Positions 1 to 9,831 of a stretch of 29,762 nt of DNA are shown one piece after another (position 1 is the stretch's first letter; each line of letters starts with the position of its first letter). The DNA is from Symsagittifera roscoffensis. Its lineage: Eukaryota > Xenacoelomorpha > Acoela > Convolutidae. Below the pieces are notes generated by a model. It was not told the DNA's origin. It searched no databases and saw only the letters and a list, made by a program, of their open reading frames with translations. The stretch is taken from assembly GCF_963678635.1 (NCBI RefSeq), contig NC_087064.1, positions 2,357,926-2,387,687 on the forward strand. The letters run 5' to 3'. A program made the translations under genes and the position numbers.

Positions 1-674
1 CGTCATTATTTTGAAATTCAAAAAAAATTAAACAATCACAACTTCTCAATTATTACTAAAATTAAGTAACAACTATTATGTAACAATTTCTTCAATCAGT
101 CACAATCTTCTGGGTTTTCAACCTTTTTGTTTTTCGAATTTCGTTTTGTCGCTAAGTTCATGCTAGCATGTAAATTCTTTTAATATTATTTGTTTTAGCC
201 AAAATTTATCGATTCTGAAACTATAGCCATTTTGACAAAACTAAAATGCAAAAATAAAAAAGTTGAAAACTCTCAGAAATTTGTGACTAAACAAATAAAA
301 TTGTTACAAAATAGTTGTTACATAATTTTAGTATTAATAGTGAAGTTAAACTTTTTAAATTTCGAAGTAAGGATGTCTATGACCTTTTTTAAGATTTTTG
401 ATCATTTTGTACAGATAGTTCATATTTTTAAAACTTGAAGAGGCACAGAAATGTGCGAAAACGTTTGTTTAAATTTATAATTTTAACGCATACTCAAACT
501 CTTTAGATGTTAATCATCAAAAACCTATGGCATTGAGCAAATCCTAATTTACAGTATTTCGTACAAGGAGACGTATTTTTAATTTTTTCCGTTTTTTTTA
601 GTGGAAAAATTTTACGATTTTATGATATTTTTTCCTATTTTACCATGTTGGAATTGAGCTTGTCTACATTTTAG
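1..674. other. AT-rich stretch, no gene seen; ends in a splice acceptor
   Basis: This stretch is strongly AT-rich and has only short, low-complexity open frames, such as a Lys/Phe/Ile-rich one at 232-438 that I do not believe. Its last bases form a pyrimidine-rich acceptor (cattttag, ending at 674) leading into the coding exon at 675. It therefore probably belongs to the intron upstream of that exon, with earlier exons outside the window. Confidence 0.4.
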
Positions 675-1130
675 CGGCTAGCTTCCTCTACCGAAGCCTG
701 GATCCACGTAGCAACCCGGAAAAGGAACAATTTCTACAAAAATATTAAAAATATTGACTGCTCCGGGCCTTCTTTAAACCCGAACACCACAAACCCCCTG
801 AAGAACCTTCTCTGTAGGGCACCTCTAGCAGAAAAACGTCAAGTGGTGGTGTGGCGCGACATCATCAACAAAACTATCAACAGCCCCCGCACAAACAATT
901 ACATGGCTTGCACTGCAGAGGAATTAGTAGAAATCCTGAAGACATTGACAAATATCAGCGCAATTGTTTATTGTCACAGAAAAGGTACACCAGATATCTG
1001 GAGCCAGCTGATCAGCTCGGATTTTCTTGTCATTCCCTATTACAATGGGTATCATTTCAAAGAAGAAGAAAAGACGGAGCTGGTGAACGAATATCAGGAA
1101 CTGCACCAGGACGTCCAAACGGGGCTATAG
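675..1130 (+). CDS. Probable 3'-terminal coding exon of an unrecognised gene (partial)
   Basis: An open frame of about 151 codons runs from just after a good acceptor (ttttag, ending at 674) to TAG at 1128-1130. There is no early ATG, which fits an internal or terminal exon whose 5' partners lie before the window. The protein has balanced composition, unlike the AT-rich flanks. From about residue 55 it holds a compact alpha/beta-looking stretch: VVVWRDIINKTINS, then SNN-like RTNNY, then AEELVEILKTL, ISAIVYCHRKGTPDIW and SDFLVIPYY. It ends in a Glu/Lys-rich segment, NEYQELHQ. The alternation of a hydrophobic strand, a Asp/Asn-rich turn and a GTPDI motif suggests a folded domain of the kind found in large uncharacterised invertebrate families. 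I cannot name it or assign a function. It could also be the end of a mobile-element protein. Coding status is moderately supported; the exon start is an inference. Confidence 0.5.
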   Translation, partial: RLASSTEAWIHVATRKRNNFYKNIKNIDCSGPSLNPNTTNPLKNLLCRAPLAEKRQVVVWRDIINKTINSPRTNNYMACTAEELVEILKTLTNISAIVYCHRKGTPDIWSQLISSDFLVIPYYNGYHFKEEEKTELVNEYQELHQDVQTGL

Positions 1131-1173
1131 TCTTTGCGGATTTGTATTTGTCTTTCCAACTGTTTTATCGCAG

Positions 1174-1290
1174 CTTCGTTCAAACACAAAAAAGCAACCG
1201 GAAACGATAAGGAAGGCGGAGAAAAGAAGACTGGTGGACAGAGGCGAGGAATCTGTTGGGCCGAATGAAGAGGAGGCTTCAACGGAGAGG
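1174..1290 (+). CDS. Candidate small internal exon (39 codons), uncertain
   Basis: This 117-base open stretch is bounded by a pyrimidine-rich acceptor (ttttatcgcag, ending at 1173) and a near-consensus donor (AGG then GTGAGT at 1291). It is a whole number of codons (39), rich in Lys, Arg and Glu, with blocks such as KKQPETIRKAEKRR and EEEASTER. It is less AT-rich than its surroundings. If real, it could be an alternative 3' exon of the gene ending at 1130, joined through a donor inside that exon. It could instead be the N-terminal part of the retroelement relic that starts near 1640. I found no clear next acceptor. Confidence 0.25.
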
Positions 1291-1638
1291 GTGAGTTAGA
1301 GTTGTATTGCTTTGCGTAATGTGAGGTTTATTCCTCGTGGCCTGCAAAACAATGAGCACAGTTGTACTGCCAGCTTCTATCGTGATTTGTTGGACTTGAA
1401 AAGAGAAACTCATTTGGAAATAATTTTGTGATTTTGCATCATATATAATAACTTTATCAACGGCCAGAAACGTGTTAAATTTCAGAGAGTTTGTCTAGAA
1501 AACCATTAAAGTAGATTTTTTGAAATTCAGGGTACCGGAAAATGATCGTTTTCGAACCCAGCGGTAGACAGCAAGGACAGATCAGAAAAATGTCGAGGGT
1601 AACTTAGAGGGACGAGAGGCGCAGTACAGAGGGGTGTA

Positions 1639-2066
1639 GATGAGAAGTTTTGCCTTCGGTGATGAAAAAGTTAAGTCTTAGGGGACAAAGACAAACAGCA
1701 ACAGTTAAAGAGACCCATCAAAAGAAGCTAATAAAACTATTAGAAAGGCAAGATCGACCTCTAGGTAAGCAAGGTGAGGGTTCAGTAAAAGTTCTTGATG
1801 AGGTTGAATTACCCGATTGGTTACAACAAGTGTTGGCATTAAAGCCGAAACTTCCTGTCAGGCACATTTTTAGTGAGACAGACTTTCACGAACATCATCT
1901 GACAAGGGCGTTGAGAAGGCCCGAAAGTATCTGAAAAGTAATGGATCAGTTGCGGTACCGCATGAAAAGGGCGTTGGTTTTTGTGTGACGAGGAAGAACT
2001 TCTTGCAAAAAAAGGAAGAACATTGCTGCCGCGAGAACTTCTTGCAAAAAAGGTTGTCATTTATTT
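1639..2066 (+). pseudogene. Penelope-like retroelement relic (RT N-terminal region), frameshifted
   Basis: Two overlapping frames together read as the region before the reverse-transcriptase core of Penelope-like or related RT elements. The first frame (about 1650-1934) has a basic helix (HQKKLIKLLERQ), then ELPDWLQQVLALKPKLPVRH. That resembles the family pattern of a Pro-Trp/Val helix, 'VLSLGPKxPV' and a downstream F-x-E. The second frame, entered near 1915-1925, continues with ARKYLKSNGSVAVPHEKGVGFCV, here cited by position, matching the 'YLK-x-N-x-x-AVP-x-x-KGVGFCV' pattern. The switch of frame at about 1920 and the absence of an RT catalytic domain downstream show it is dead. A 17-base duplication (gaacttcttgcaaaaaa) at about 1996 and 2034 adds further decay. 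Family assignment is from remembered consensus and could be off by clade. Confidence 0.45.
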
Positions 2067-3759
2067 TAACTTTTTATAACTTTCAAAATTCTCAAAAATC
2101 AGTTTCATCTTTCCAAAAAGATCTTTTGTATCTTTGAATGCAAACAATACAGGAGTTGGAGCATGATAAAGCAACTTTTCAGGAGTTAAAAACCATGACG
2201 AGTATCCAGCTAATCATTAATGCTTAAATCTTTTCCAGCTCAGCTGTTTTTCAAAATATAAATTCCATGCGACAAAATTCGCCTATGAGGGAACCGAAGA
2301 TAACAAGTTCACCCTAGGGTATGATTTTTGTTGTTGGACTTAGTTTTGAAATTGACCTATAACTGTATTGTACTGCGTACTTGTTGTCTAACTTAGAAAA
2401 CCTAGCTCACATGTTTCTGTTTTTAGGCTTTAGGCCAATTTTTTTTCACTTTATCATTATGTTTGTCAGGTCTCGGAGCAAAATCGCAAAGTCGTCAGCT
2501 GGGTTTTGATCATCTAAGTGTCAAACGTTTGTTTTTGATTCAATTGTTTTAACTAGCGTTTGTTTTGTGTCAGCAAACAGCAGTGGATCTTAGGGGCCAG
2601 CTTGTCGTGTTTCGCCCTTCGAAATAAATATGGATTTTCCGTAAAATGTGAACCAATTTACCTTAGACGTAAGGGTATATTTGTACCATTCTAGCGAATC
2701 GAAAAAATGATTCCACATAGTTTCTCTTTCAAGCTAAGTAAAAGCATTAGAGACATAATTTAAGTGAAACTGACCATTTGCGTTGTCATCGCGCTCTATC
2801 AAATTTCTGAAGGGGTGTGCAGCAGTTTCAACTCCTCATTTAGTACACATCCTATCTTAAAACTTGCAAAAGTCGACGGCTTTTCTTAACGCGCATTTGA
2901 CGCGATAGGTCTGAGCGTGTTGCCGATGGCAGTTGATCGCAAAGCTCCGTACACTTTTATGGGGACGATAAGATTTGCTCTGCAAAAAAAAGGTCTTAAG
3001 GATTCGGCTACTTTAATTTTTTTAATAAATTTTAGTCAGCAATTTCAAGACATTTAGCCCCTCATTGGGGTTTGATTTTCTAGTACGGTCTATAACAACT
3101 TAGGAAACTCTTTTGTCCGGACCAGCTCGCGAACTGCTTTGAAAAAAGTCAGTTGCCTTGTACCCCTCGAGCTCAGTTACAAAAAAATATATTCATGTTT
3201 TCCGCGCTTTAGGCTTTTGTATCAGCTCTTCTTTTGGTTGCTAAGAGAGCAATTTTTCAGAAGGTAATTTCATTAAATTTGATAAAGTAAAACTTTTTGA
3301 AGAATTTTAATAATTTTTCATTTTGTCTTGCAATCAGTCACGAGATCAAAAATGTCTCAAAAACCGAGGTTATAGTCAGGAGTCTCTCCACAACTTATTC
3401 AAGTCAATTTTTTAGGTAACTTCTAGATACATAAGGGTAAATTATAACACGAATAGAAATAAATAGAGACAGGTGGTTCGAAATCAAATCAACCAGATTG
3501 AAAAAAACTAACCCCTGCACATTATAAACCGGTGTTGAGAAAAACTCAAATAGATTGAGCTAATATAAGGCAAAGGGTTTATCAGATTTGTGCACTGCTC
3601 AAGTTCTAACAGAGCTTACCTAAGATTCTCTGCTTAAGAAAACTACCTGCCCTGTGTTCCTCGGTAAACGTGCTCAAGTTCTTAAATGGCTCAATTAAAA
3701 ACTATCAGTGCTAAGGCCCGCGGCACATTGAACTTCAAAAACTGCTGTCTAAAAGTTTA
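2067..3759. other. No gene recognised
   Basis: I see no open frame with coding character here. A short motif near 3331 (caatcagtcacgagatcaaaa) recurs near 5603, so the LINE-bearing segments at 3760-4177 and 5715-6046 may sit in a longer, more diverged duplicated block. Confidence 0.3.
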
Positions 3760-4177
3760 ATCTACCATTCATTAAACATCCTTTTTTTTCAGTTTTGCGA
3801 TCTTCCGCACGGCCGCCTCCGTGGTTAAGAACCGAGCCTGCGCTTATTCTACTAGGGGCTAGGGAGTCAACTACTTTTACATCCCACATTAGCCGCCAAC
3901 CAACAGCCCATTGGACAAACGCCAAGTTGTCTATTATATGATAGGTCCTGTGGAGGTGTTGTGGCTCTACAACAGAAGGAATGTGAAGGTAGGCGAAGTT
4001 TTGCTTTAGAAGGGCACTCATATTTGAATGCCTAGAGAACTCAATTGCTTTTTTCAAACAAAATTGGTCATGCCAACTAAATTCGGTTAAATTTATACCG
4101 CAAAAGCATCTGTTTTTTAAATAAATTTTGAACCTATGCTGAGATGAATTGTGGCTGTAAATTGCTGATTTAACAAT
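3760..4177 (-). mobile_element. LINE (non-LTR retrotransposon) ORF2 C-terminal fragment, copy 1
   Basis: A minus-strand frame (4198 to 3749) matches the C-terminal domain after RT in a common class of animal non-LTR retrotransposons. The order is: a zinc-finger-like CxC-x-H-x-C (RCFCG at about residue 31, WHDQFC at 42-47), then EFSRHSNMSALLK. Next come PSVVEPQHLHRT and the core WDVKVVDSLAPSRISAGSV, followed by a RAEDRKTEKK helix. The family pattern is C-C-H-C, then 'RHxxLN', 'LEPPGLxR', and 'WDxTxVDTLAPS', usually followed by 'AAAxAExxKxxKY'. No RT or endonuclease domain is joined to it, so this is a 5'-truncated, dead copy. The second copy at 5715-6046 lies in the same orientation. Confidence 0.6.
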
Positions 4178-4339
4178 TTTGATCTTAGAATTTTTCACGG
4201 TATGACATTCAATTATTTCAATCCGAACTTATCCTGCTAAAACCTGCTAAGCTTTGATTTTGCTTTTTCATCAGTAGGTTTGTTTTTCAAAACCATGTGA
4301 GAAAGCTCGTCATCATAAAATGGTCATTGTTCAAATTTT

Positions 4340-4560
4340 TGGATTTTTTTTCCGGAGCTACTTCACATTTTGCTGAATCAAGGCAAAGTTCTGAGCAATC
4401 TGGTAACCTGAAGCAGCCAGTTTTTTCTCTCTCTTTACTTTCCTCAACAAGCCTCCTGCTGATTAGCTCTATTCCGCACTCAAGACCTATGTTCGGCGGG
4501 ATTAACCCTTGGGAAAGCGGTTTCAGCAGTGAAACAATACTGGCGTTTATTTGTTTTGTT
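4340..4560. other. GC-richer patch with open frames on both strands, possibly LINE-derived
   Basis: This patch is noticeably less AT-rich than its flanks and is open on both strands. The plus frame at 4297-4620 has no recognisable domain. The minus frame contains ELCLDSAKCEV, which faintly resembles the 'LGLxLNxxKCE' segment that follows the RT catalytic motif. It lies upstream, on the same strand, of the LINE C-terminal fragment at 3760-4177. An internally deleted copy of that element is possible, but the evidence is thin. Confidence 0.2.
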
Positions 4561-5714
4561 TTCTATTCGGATGTTCTAAAAAAAACGAGAAAGACGCTAG
4601 AAAAACCAGCCAACAAGTAAAACTTTCTACCTGGTACCCAATGATATTGTCCAGGATAGTTTTTCCAAGGGAGCATGGGAGTCCGTAGGTACTTTCTAGG
4701 ACAATCGAGCCTTTGAAATGGCTGTATTTACATAAGAATCTGGCAGTAGGTCATTACCAATTGAAGCCTTTTGACGGATTTCAGAATTACACATACAAGT
4801 TGTTGAAACCATTGGGTTTTCTTAGAAATGTTAACAGTTATTTTTACACAGTTAATGCGATACCAAATCAGAACAAAAATTGCATTAACAATTTTTTTTT
4901 CTCTATTAATTGAAGTAGTTGCTTATCTAAAATCAGATTTCACAATAACGCATATAGGAACACAGAATGTTGAAATTATGGGATCTTCCTAAAGTCGCTA
5001 AATCTTTTCAAACACAATCGATTTGATACCAACTAGAACAGCAATGAAATTATCCAATTTAAAAGTCCTAAGAGTTTTAAGCTATCTTGGCTCGTAAAAA
5101 CTTTGTTTTTTTCCCTAATTTTTACGGCGCAGCGTAAAGTTTAAAAAACTTAATTTAGAATGGAAAGAAGGAGACTGACTTAACCCATAAAAACAGGGCT
5201 GGAGATTTGTAGATGAAGCGAAACTTATCGAAAAACGTTTTAGAGAAAAATTTAAAATCTAGAAAATTTTCTGATAGAGAACAATCTCACATGAGCTCAG
5301 AAATACCAGTGGCTCACCACCATAATCCCAAGGCCAGAACTCCCTCCCTCAGACCAGAGACCCAATTGACAGATCCATCTTTAAAATCCCTCAAAGGGCG
5401 CTCGACAAACAGGCACAATTATTAAACACATCACATCCATTTAACAAGATAACCACAACAAATAGGCTAAAAAGCGCTTGACAAAGAAGCAAAACATCCG
5501 ACACAGATTCATCATCCAGCATTTGCTTGTCATCTTCGCCAACTAATTTTTTCAAGATACTCTCAGTAAATGTGTTAAAGTGATTTTTTGAAAACTTTCA
5601 TGCAATCAATCACGAGATCAAAAGTATCATAGTAACTGAAATTACATCAAAAAGAGTAACTCCATTATCTGTTCCAGCCAAAATTGACCTATTTTCGCTT
5701 CCATCGTTCCGGGT
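4561..5714. other. No gene recognised
   Basis: The stretch is AT-rich. An open frame at 5213-5425 is hydrophilic (Ser, Lys, Arg, Pro) and has no motif or splice context I can support, so I do not call it. Confidence 0.3.
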
Positions 5715-6046
5715 TTGGAAACCGAGTCTGCATTTATTCTACTAGGGGCTGGGGATAAAATACCTCTACATCCCATAGTAGCTGCCTGCCAGCAGCACAT
5801 GGAACAAGGTCGCTTCTGATATGTCCTGTGGAGGTGTCGTGGCTCTAGAACAGAAAGAATGTGAAGCTAGGCGAAATTTTGCTTTAGAAGGGCACCCATA
5901 TTTGAATGCCTAGAGAGCCTAACTGTCTTTTTCAGACAATATCGGTCATGCCATCTAACTTTGGGTGAATCTCTACTACAAATGCATCTGTTTTTTTTAA
6001 CCAATTTCTGAACCTATGTAAAATTGTGGCTGTAATCTGCTGATTT
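5715..6046 (-). mobile_element. LINE ORF2 C-terminal fragment, copy 2 (with internal stop)
   Basis: This is a second, more decayed copy of the fragment at 3760-4177, in the same orientation and aligning along nearly its whole length. Read on the minus strand it keeps the finger (RCIC, then WHDRYC), LSRHSNMGALLK and LEPRHLHRT. It has an in-frame TAG where copy 1 has Tyr (plus-strand cta at 5867-5869) and further indels. Both copies lack upstream RT sequence. They may be independent truncated insertions of one family, or one insertion duplicated with its surroundings. Confidence 0.55.
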
Positions 6047-6646
6047 TTGATTATCAAGTAGCTCCCTCAAAAGGGTTAACAAAATATATTTTTTTGAAAA
6101 CCGAGCATGCAAAAACTCTAATAGCCTAGAGTAAACACAACAGGGTACTGTAGTTTTTTTTAGCCCCCGCCTGTGTCTAGTTGCTTTGATCGGGTACTTT
6201 TGATGTCGTCAACACCGAGGATCGCCATAAAACACCTTGTACCAGTAGCTCAGTCGTGTCTTGTTTGACGCTGAGAAGGCTCTCTAGTTTTCAAAACATT
6301 ATATCCCATGCTCGAAACATATTGTTTTAGGAAAATCACGGCTCAGAACCTGCTGTTTTCACATTTTATTACAAATTGTGTGTTAGATTACAGAAATTGT
6401 GTGTTTGATTTCAGATGGATTAAACCAAAACTCATCAAAACTTCTAATGGCTCAGTTATTACGATGTCAAACTGTGCATTCTGTGCATTGTAACCGCAAC
6501 GAGCCAAAAACAAGTTTGGCGCGGACGCAACTTTGCTACTTTTTTATTCTTCTTTGTTGTTTTGGATTCCACAAACAAATATCTAAAACACTGTGCTACT
6601 CAAAATTGCTGAAAAAATAGGCGAAATTGCGGAATTAGCAATCATA
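6047..6646. other. No gene recognised; short 21-bp tandem duplication
   Basis: I see no coding signal. Near 6373-6415 a roughly 21-base unit (aaattgtgtgttagattacag) occurs twice in tandem with a few changes. Confidence 0.3.
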
Positions 6647-7680
6647 TTTGGTGAACCCAGAACAAATTGTGGAATTCACAAAAAATCATACGACAATTGT
6701 ATAGTTAAAATGAGTTGTCGAGGACTCCGCAACTGTAAGCGGAATCCGCAAATTGTAAGTGGAATCCTCAAAAGGTGAGTGGAATCCGCATTCAGCTTGT
6801 GAATTTCGTTTACATATAATTATATGTGTAATATATCGTTTAAAATTATGTTTTGTAAGTACCCGTCACCAGAAAAAAAAACAATCTCAATTACTACATT
6901 GATCATTTACCAGTTGAAATACCAAACGTTTCGTCTCCGTTCCTGTAAACGCAGCCTCGATCTGAAATCCTGTCAACTTCGATCTCAACTCACTAGAATC
7001 TGAAACTACTCAATCATCAGTTGTTGGGACTGATGGAATCCTAAAGACTGACCAGTATTTTTGATTTAGGCAATCTCAAATTCTGACCTTGTTCGGCGAT
7101 ATGCTGTGCGTTGTGTTTCCAAACACTCTCAACCCAATGACTACAATTATTGATTTAATTGCCGTTATGCTTCCAAAATGAGTATTTGGGGTTGACGTAA
7201 TCCCAAATACTGACCTAATTTGGCGATATGCTGTGTGTTGTGTTTCCATACACTCTTAACCTAATGACTACAAATATTGAATATATTCGGCGTTTTGCTT
7301 CCAAAATCAATATTTGGCGTTGACGCAATCTCAAGTACTGACCTAATTTGGCGATATGCTGTGTGGTATTTCCGTACACTCTCAATCCAATGAGAATTCC
7401 AGCTCGAGTTTTTAATTGTTCATATGCAAGTTCAGTAATTAAAAAAAACTCTGAATCCACTTACAGTTTACGGATTCCGCTAACAAATTTGGCGGATTCC
7501 ACTTACATTTGCGGATTCCACTTTCATTTGTGGAATCCACTTTCAGTTGCCGAATCCAGAACAACTAGCTATTTTCGATTGTTGCGGAATCCGCGGCACA
7601 ACAAATGCGCCGACAAAATTTACGTTACAGGTATTTGTACGCGGAATCCACAGAAGTTTTGTAAGTGGAAGCCACTGACC
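6647..7680. repeat. Foldback repeat: GGAATCCGC arrays flanking a spacer
   Basis: The left side (about 6647-6795) has several irregularly spaced copies of a motif close to gtaagtggaatccgcaaa. The right side (about 7465-7680) has the reverse complement of the same motif several times (gcggattccacttac), and then direct forms again. The two sides could pair over the 660-bp middle, which holds the 127-bp tandem repeat. A faded copy of the right edge recurs at 22295-22350. No coding content is seen. It looks like a non-autonomous foldback element, but I found no clean target duplication. Confidence 0.5.
7084..7403. repeat. 127-bp tandem repeat, about 2.5 copies
   Basis: Units begin at about 7084, 7211 and 7339 with tgacc(t)taatttggcgatatg and run through a conserved stretch beginning tgctgtg.gttg and ending near the next unit. 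The spacing is 127 to 128 bases and the units differ by scattered substitutions. The third unit is cut short at about 7403, where it runs into the right part of the surrounding foldback. Confidence 0.7.
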
Positions 7681-7689
7681 TTATGAAAC

Positions 7690-7780
7690 ATGCTTAAAGG
7701 TTTGTCTATGGAATCCAGGGACCCACAGACACAAAATTGTGCGCCTATCCAGTGCACAGTTTGGCCTCGTATTGTTCTAA
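7690..7780 (+). repeat. Dispersed repeat segment, related copies at 9784-9831/10636-10672 and 22355-22440
   Basis: The run aaaggtttgtctatgg, then attgtgcgcctatcc, then cagtttggcctcgtattg is continuous here. At 9784-9831 the first part is followed by the 796-bp foldback element instead, and the last part resumes at about 10639. A more diverged copy lies at 22355-22440. This gives a nearby near-empty-site comparison for the insertion at 9832-10627. Confidence 0.5.
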
Positions 7781-8778
7781 TTTCCCCAAAAGGCTCCAGA
7801 AATTATTTTGGCCTGGCTTAACACCAATTCTCAACGATTGTGCCCTGAGGGTTTTTTTGACCAGTTTGGCACTCAGGTTCAAGTCTGTCAAAATAAAAGA
7901 ATTGAGAGATGATCTATACATAGAAGATTCAGCTAAACTTATGCCAGTTTGTCATTTACGGCTTTTTTGGTAGCTTTGTTTTAAAAAGAAGAATGAGAAG
8001 AAGAATTTATTTCTCCATATAGTTGATAATACAAGCATCAATTTATTTAAATTATTAAATCAACAAAATGGAGGGGATAGACAAAAGGCACAGTATGATT
8101 ATAACTAAGTAATAAATATAAATATACATCCGCATAAATATGGGATTGTGGGGAAAAATTTAATATCCGTTCAAAATATTTTCCAATTGTTCCAACGTTT
8201 TCTTGATTCAACCGCAGTTCTTCAATAACATTGAAATTTATTTGACTTTAATTTGAGCGGCAACGTGATTCAGAGACACCAAAGTTTGGTTTCAAAGTGG
8301 TCAACAAAGCGCTGCAAAGAGATTAAAAACTTGGAATGATGAAAAGTTTTGCTTCGCTCGTCTGGAAACTTGTTTCTAGCGATTAGTTAAGCTTCATGTC
8401 CAAAAATTCTCAATGAAGTTCAGAAATTGCTCCCACCCAAAATCTAGTCACGTTTTGGAAGAGAATAATTTACCTAATTTTGTTTCTTATTTCAAATATG
8501 GCGAGTTAAGCTAGTGAAAAGTTGATCCATAAAGAATGGAACAGTCAAAAATATGTTCAAAGCTTCCCGTTATGGAAATTGACGCGTACGGATTTTGACA
8601 TAAATGTTGTTTGGCAGCTATTTCGTTCTTTATTTATGCAATTACATTCAATTTATGCAAAAGTGGAACCCTTTTAGAAGTGACCAACAAATGGTGTTTT
8701 CTTGGAGCCCTATTTTGATTGGTTCTGTATATAACGTTGCTTAAAGCATGGTTTCTAGTAAACTGACCGTAGTTGTGT
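7781..8778. other. No gene recognised
   Basis: The open frame ending near 7973 has no recognisable domain or splice context. The remainder is AT-rich with no structure I can support. Confidence 0.3.
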
Positions 8779-8786
8779 GTGACATG

Positions 8787-8984
8787 GGCTCTTTTTCCTG
8801 TTCCCCCCACCTCACATAAGCATCAATTTAATGTAACGAGGGGTTTTACAAGTTTAACCATGAGGACCAAATATGTTTGTCATGGCCTAAATAGTTCGCA
8901 TACCAACTTTCGTAACATTCGGATAACGCAAAAAAAAAAAGTTTTTTAGTAAAATTTTGCAGGTGGGGGGAAGGAAAAAGAGCC
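8787..8984. mobile_element. 198-bp TIR element (MITE) with 8-bp target duplication
   Basis: The element begins ggctctttttcc and ends ggaaaaagagcc, a perfect 12-bp inverted repeat. The inversion extends into a C-rich left segment (ccccccacct) and a matching G-rich right segment (aggtgggggg), with a small indel. It is flanked on both sides by gtgacatg (8779-8786 and 8985-8992), an exact 8-bp target-site duplication typical of hAT-type transposition. It has no coding capacity; open frames across it on both strands are by-products. A related copy in inverse orientation lies at 25266-25485. Confidence 0.8.
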
Positions 8985-9585
8985 GTGACATGTTCCAACG
9001 AATATTGAAACGTGTTCAATTGTTCAAAAAAAATTTGGATTTTTTTCAAGTTCATTGTATACTTTTTCACTTTAATATCATAAATCTTTTGCACTGTCCA
9101 AGCACGTGCCCATGGTTAGCGGCATCACTCATGCGTTTTCAGCCATCCGGTTCTGCGCATCGACAGATACTGCAACATGATGATTCCAAAGTGTCACAGT
9201 TTTGTTCTCAAAGCTCATGTTATCTCAACGCTCAGGATTGGAGAGCTAGACAAAAACTTATTTGAAAAGTTTTGGCTTGACTCATTCAGTTTGGACTAAC
9301 TCGCAACTTGCCTAACTCCACATAGCCGTGAGAGGGAAAAATTATCTAAATGTTTTGCGAATGTATTTCAAGAGTTTCAACCAAGGGCTTCAAACAAATG
9401 AAAAGATTCGTCAGTTCAGTTCATCCTGATTGTCAGGCTTTCAAAATCGAATATTTGATCATTTCAACTTTTAAAGATAAATGTTTTTGTGTTCCTCAAG
9501 TCGTAGCAAATCTAGAAAACTAAAATAAAACATTTAAGTTTTTTGTTTTTCTCTTTCTTTGTTACATATTGTTAGTCTCTTTTAG

Positions 9586-9655
9586 CTGGGCTTTTTCAAG
9601 TGGAGGCGACGGCAGATTTCGCAAATGGATTCAGAAGGGGACTGTTTTTCAGGCC
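9586..9655 (+). pseudogene. Orphan exon similar to exon 2 of the serine protease homolog
   Basis: After a pyrimidine-rich acceptor (gttagtctcttttag, ending at 9585) the sequence matches exon 2 of the protease homolog (12920-13010) at both base and protein level. With the same entry phase it reads LFQVEATADFANGFRRGLF then FRP, against LLRVETADFPNRFRSGLFL then RP in exon 2. Similarity stops at about 9655, where a dispersed repeat beginning tacgaggccaaactgtg takes over. The rest of the exon and its donor are therefore missing. I found no partner exons nearby. It is most likely the remnant of a tandem paralog or a duplicated exon destroyed by a repeat insertion. Use as an alternative exon is unlikely, because it lies upstream of exon 1. 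Confidence 0.6.
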
Positions 9656-9730
9656 TCATTACGAGGCCAAACTGTGCTTTTTGGAAAATATAAGCGTATT
9701 CCGCAACAAGGACTTTGTTCTTCTTTTGTT
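9656..9730. repeat. Dispersed repeat end, similar to 20904-20965
   Basis: The stretch from attacgaggccaaactgtg to attccgcaacaagg recurs with changes at 20904-20965. Its first part is also the reverse complement of the cacagtttggcctcgta part at 7744-7762. It abuts and truncates the orphan protease exon. Confidence 0.5.
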
Positions 9731-9831
9731 CTTTCAATTCTTTTGATCTGATCGTTCCGACAAAAATTGAACATGTTTAAAAACTTGTCTCTGGATTTTA
9801 GAAACATACATAAACAGAATTGTGCGCCTAT

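Noticed and set aside
232-438. 68-codon AT-rich frame
   Set aside because: It is made almost only of Lys, Phe, Ile, Leu and Asn codons, as expected by chance in AT-rich DNA.
924-1282. Overlapping minus- and plus-strand open frames over the 675-1130 exon
   Set aside because: They lack the acceptor context and balanced domain-like composition of the frame ending at 1130.
3460-3500. ggttcgaaatc, resembling a tRNA B box
   Set aside because: No A box, anticodon arm or acceptor-stem pairing is found at the right distance upstream.
8846-9265. Open frames on both strands across the 8787-8984 region
   Set aside because: They run through the ends of a non-coding TIR element and have low-complexity composition.
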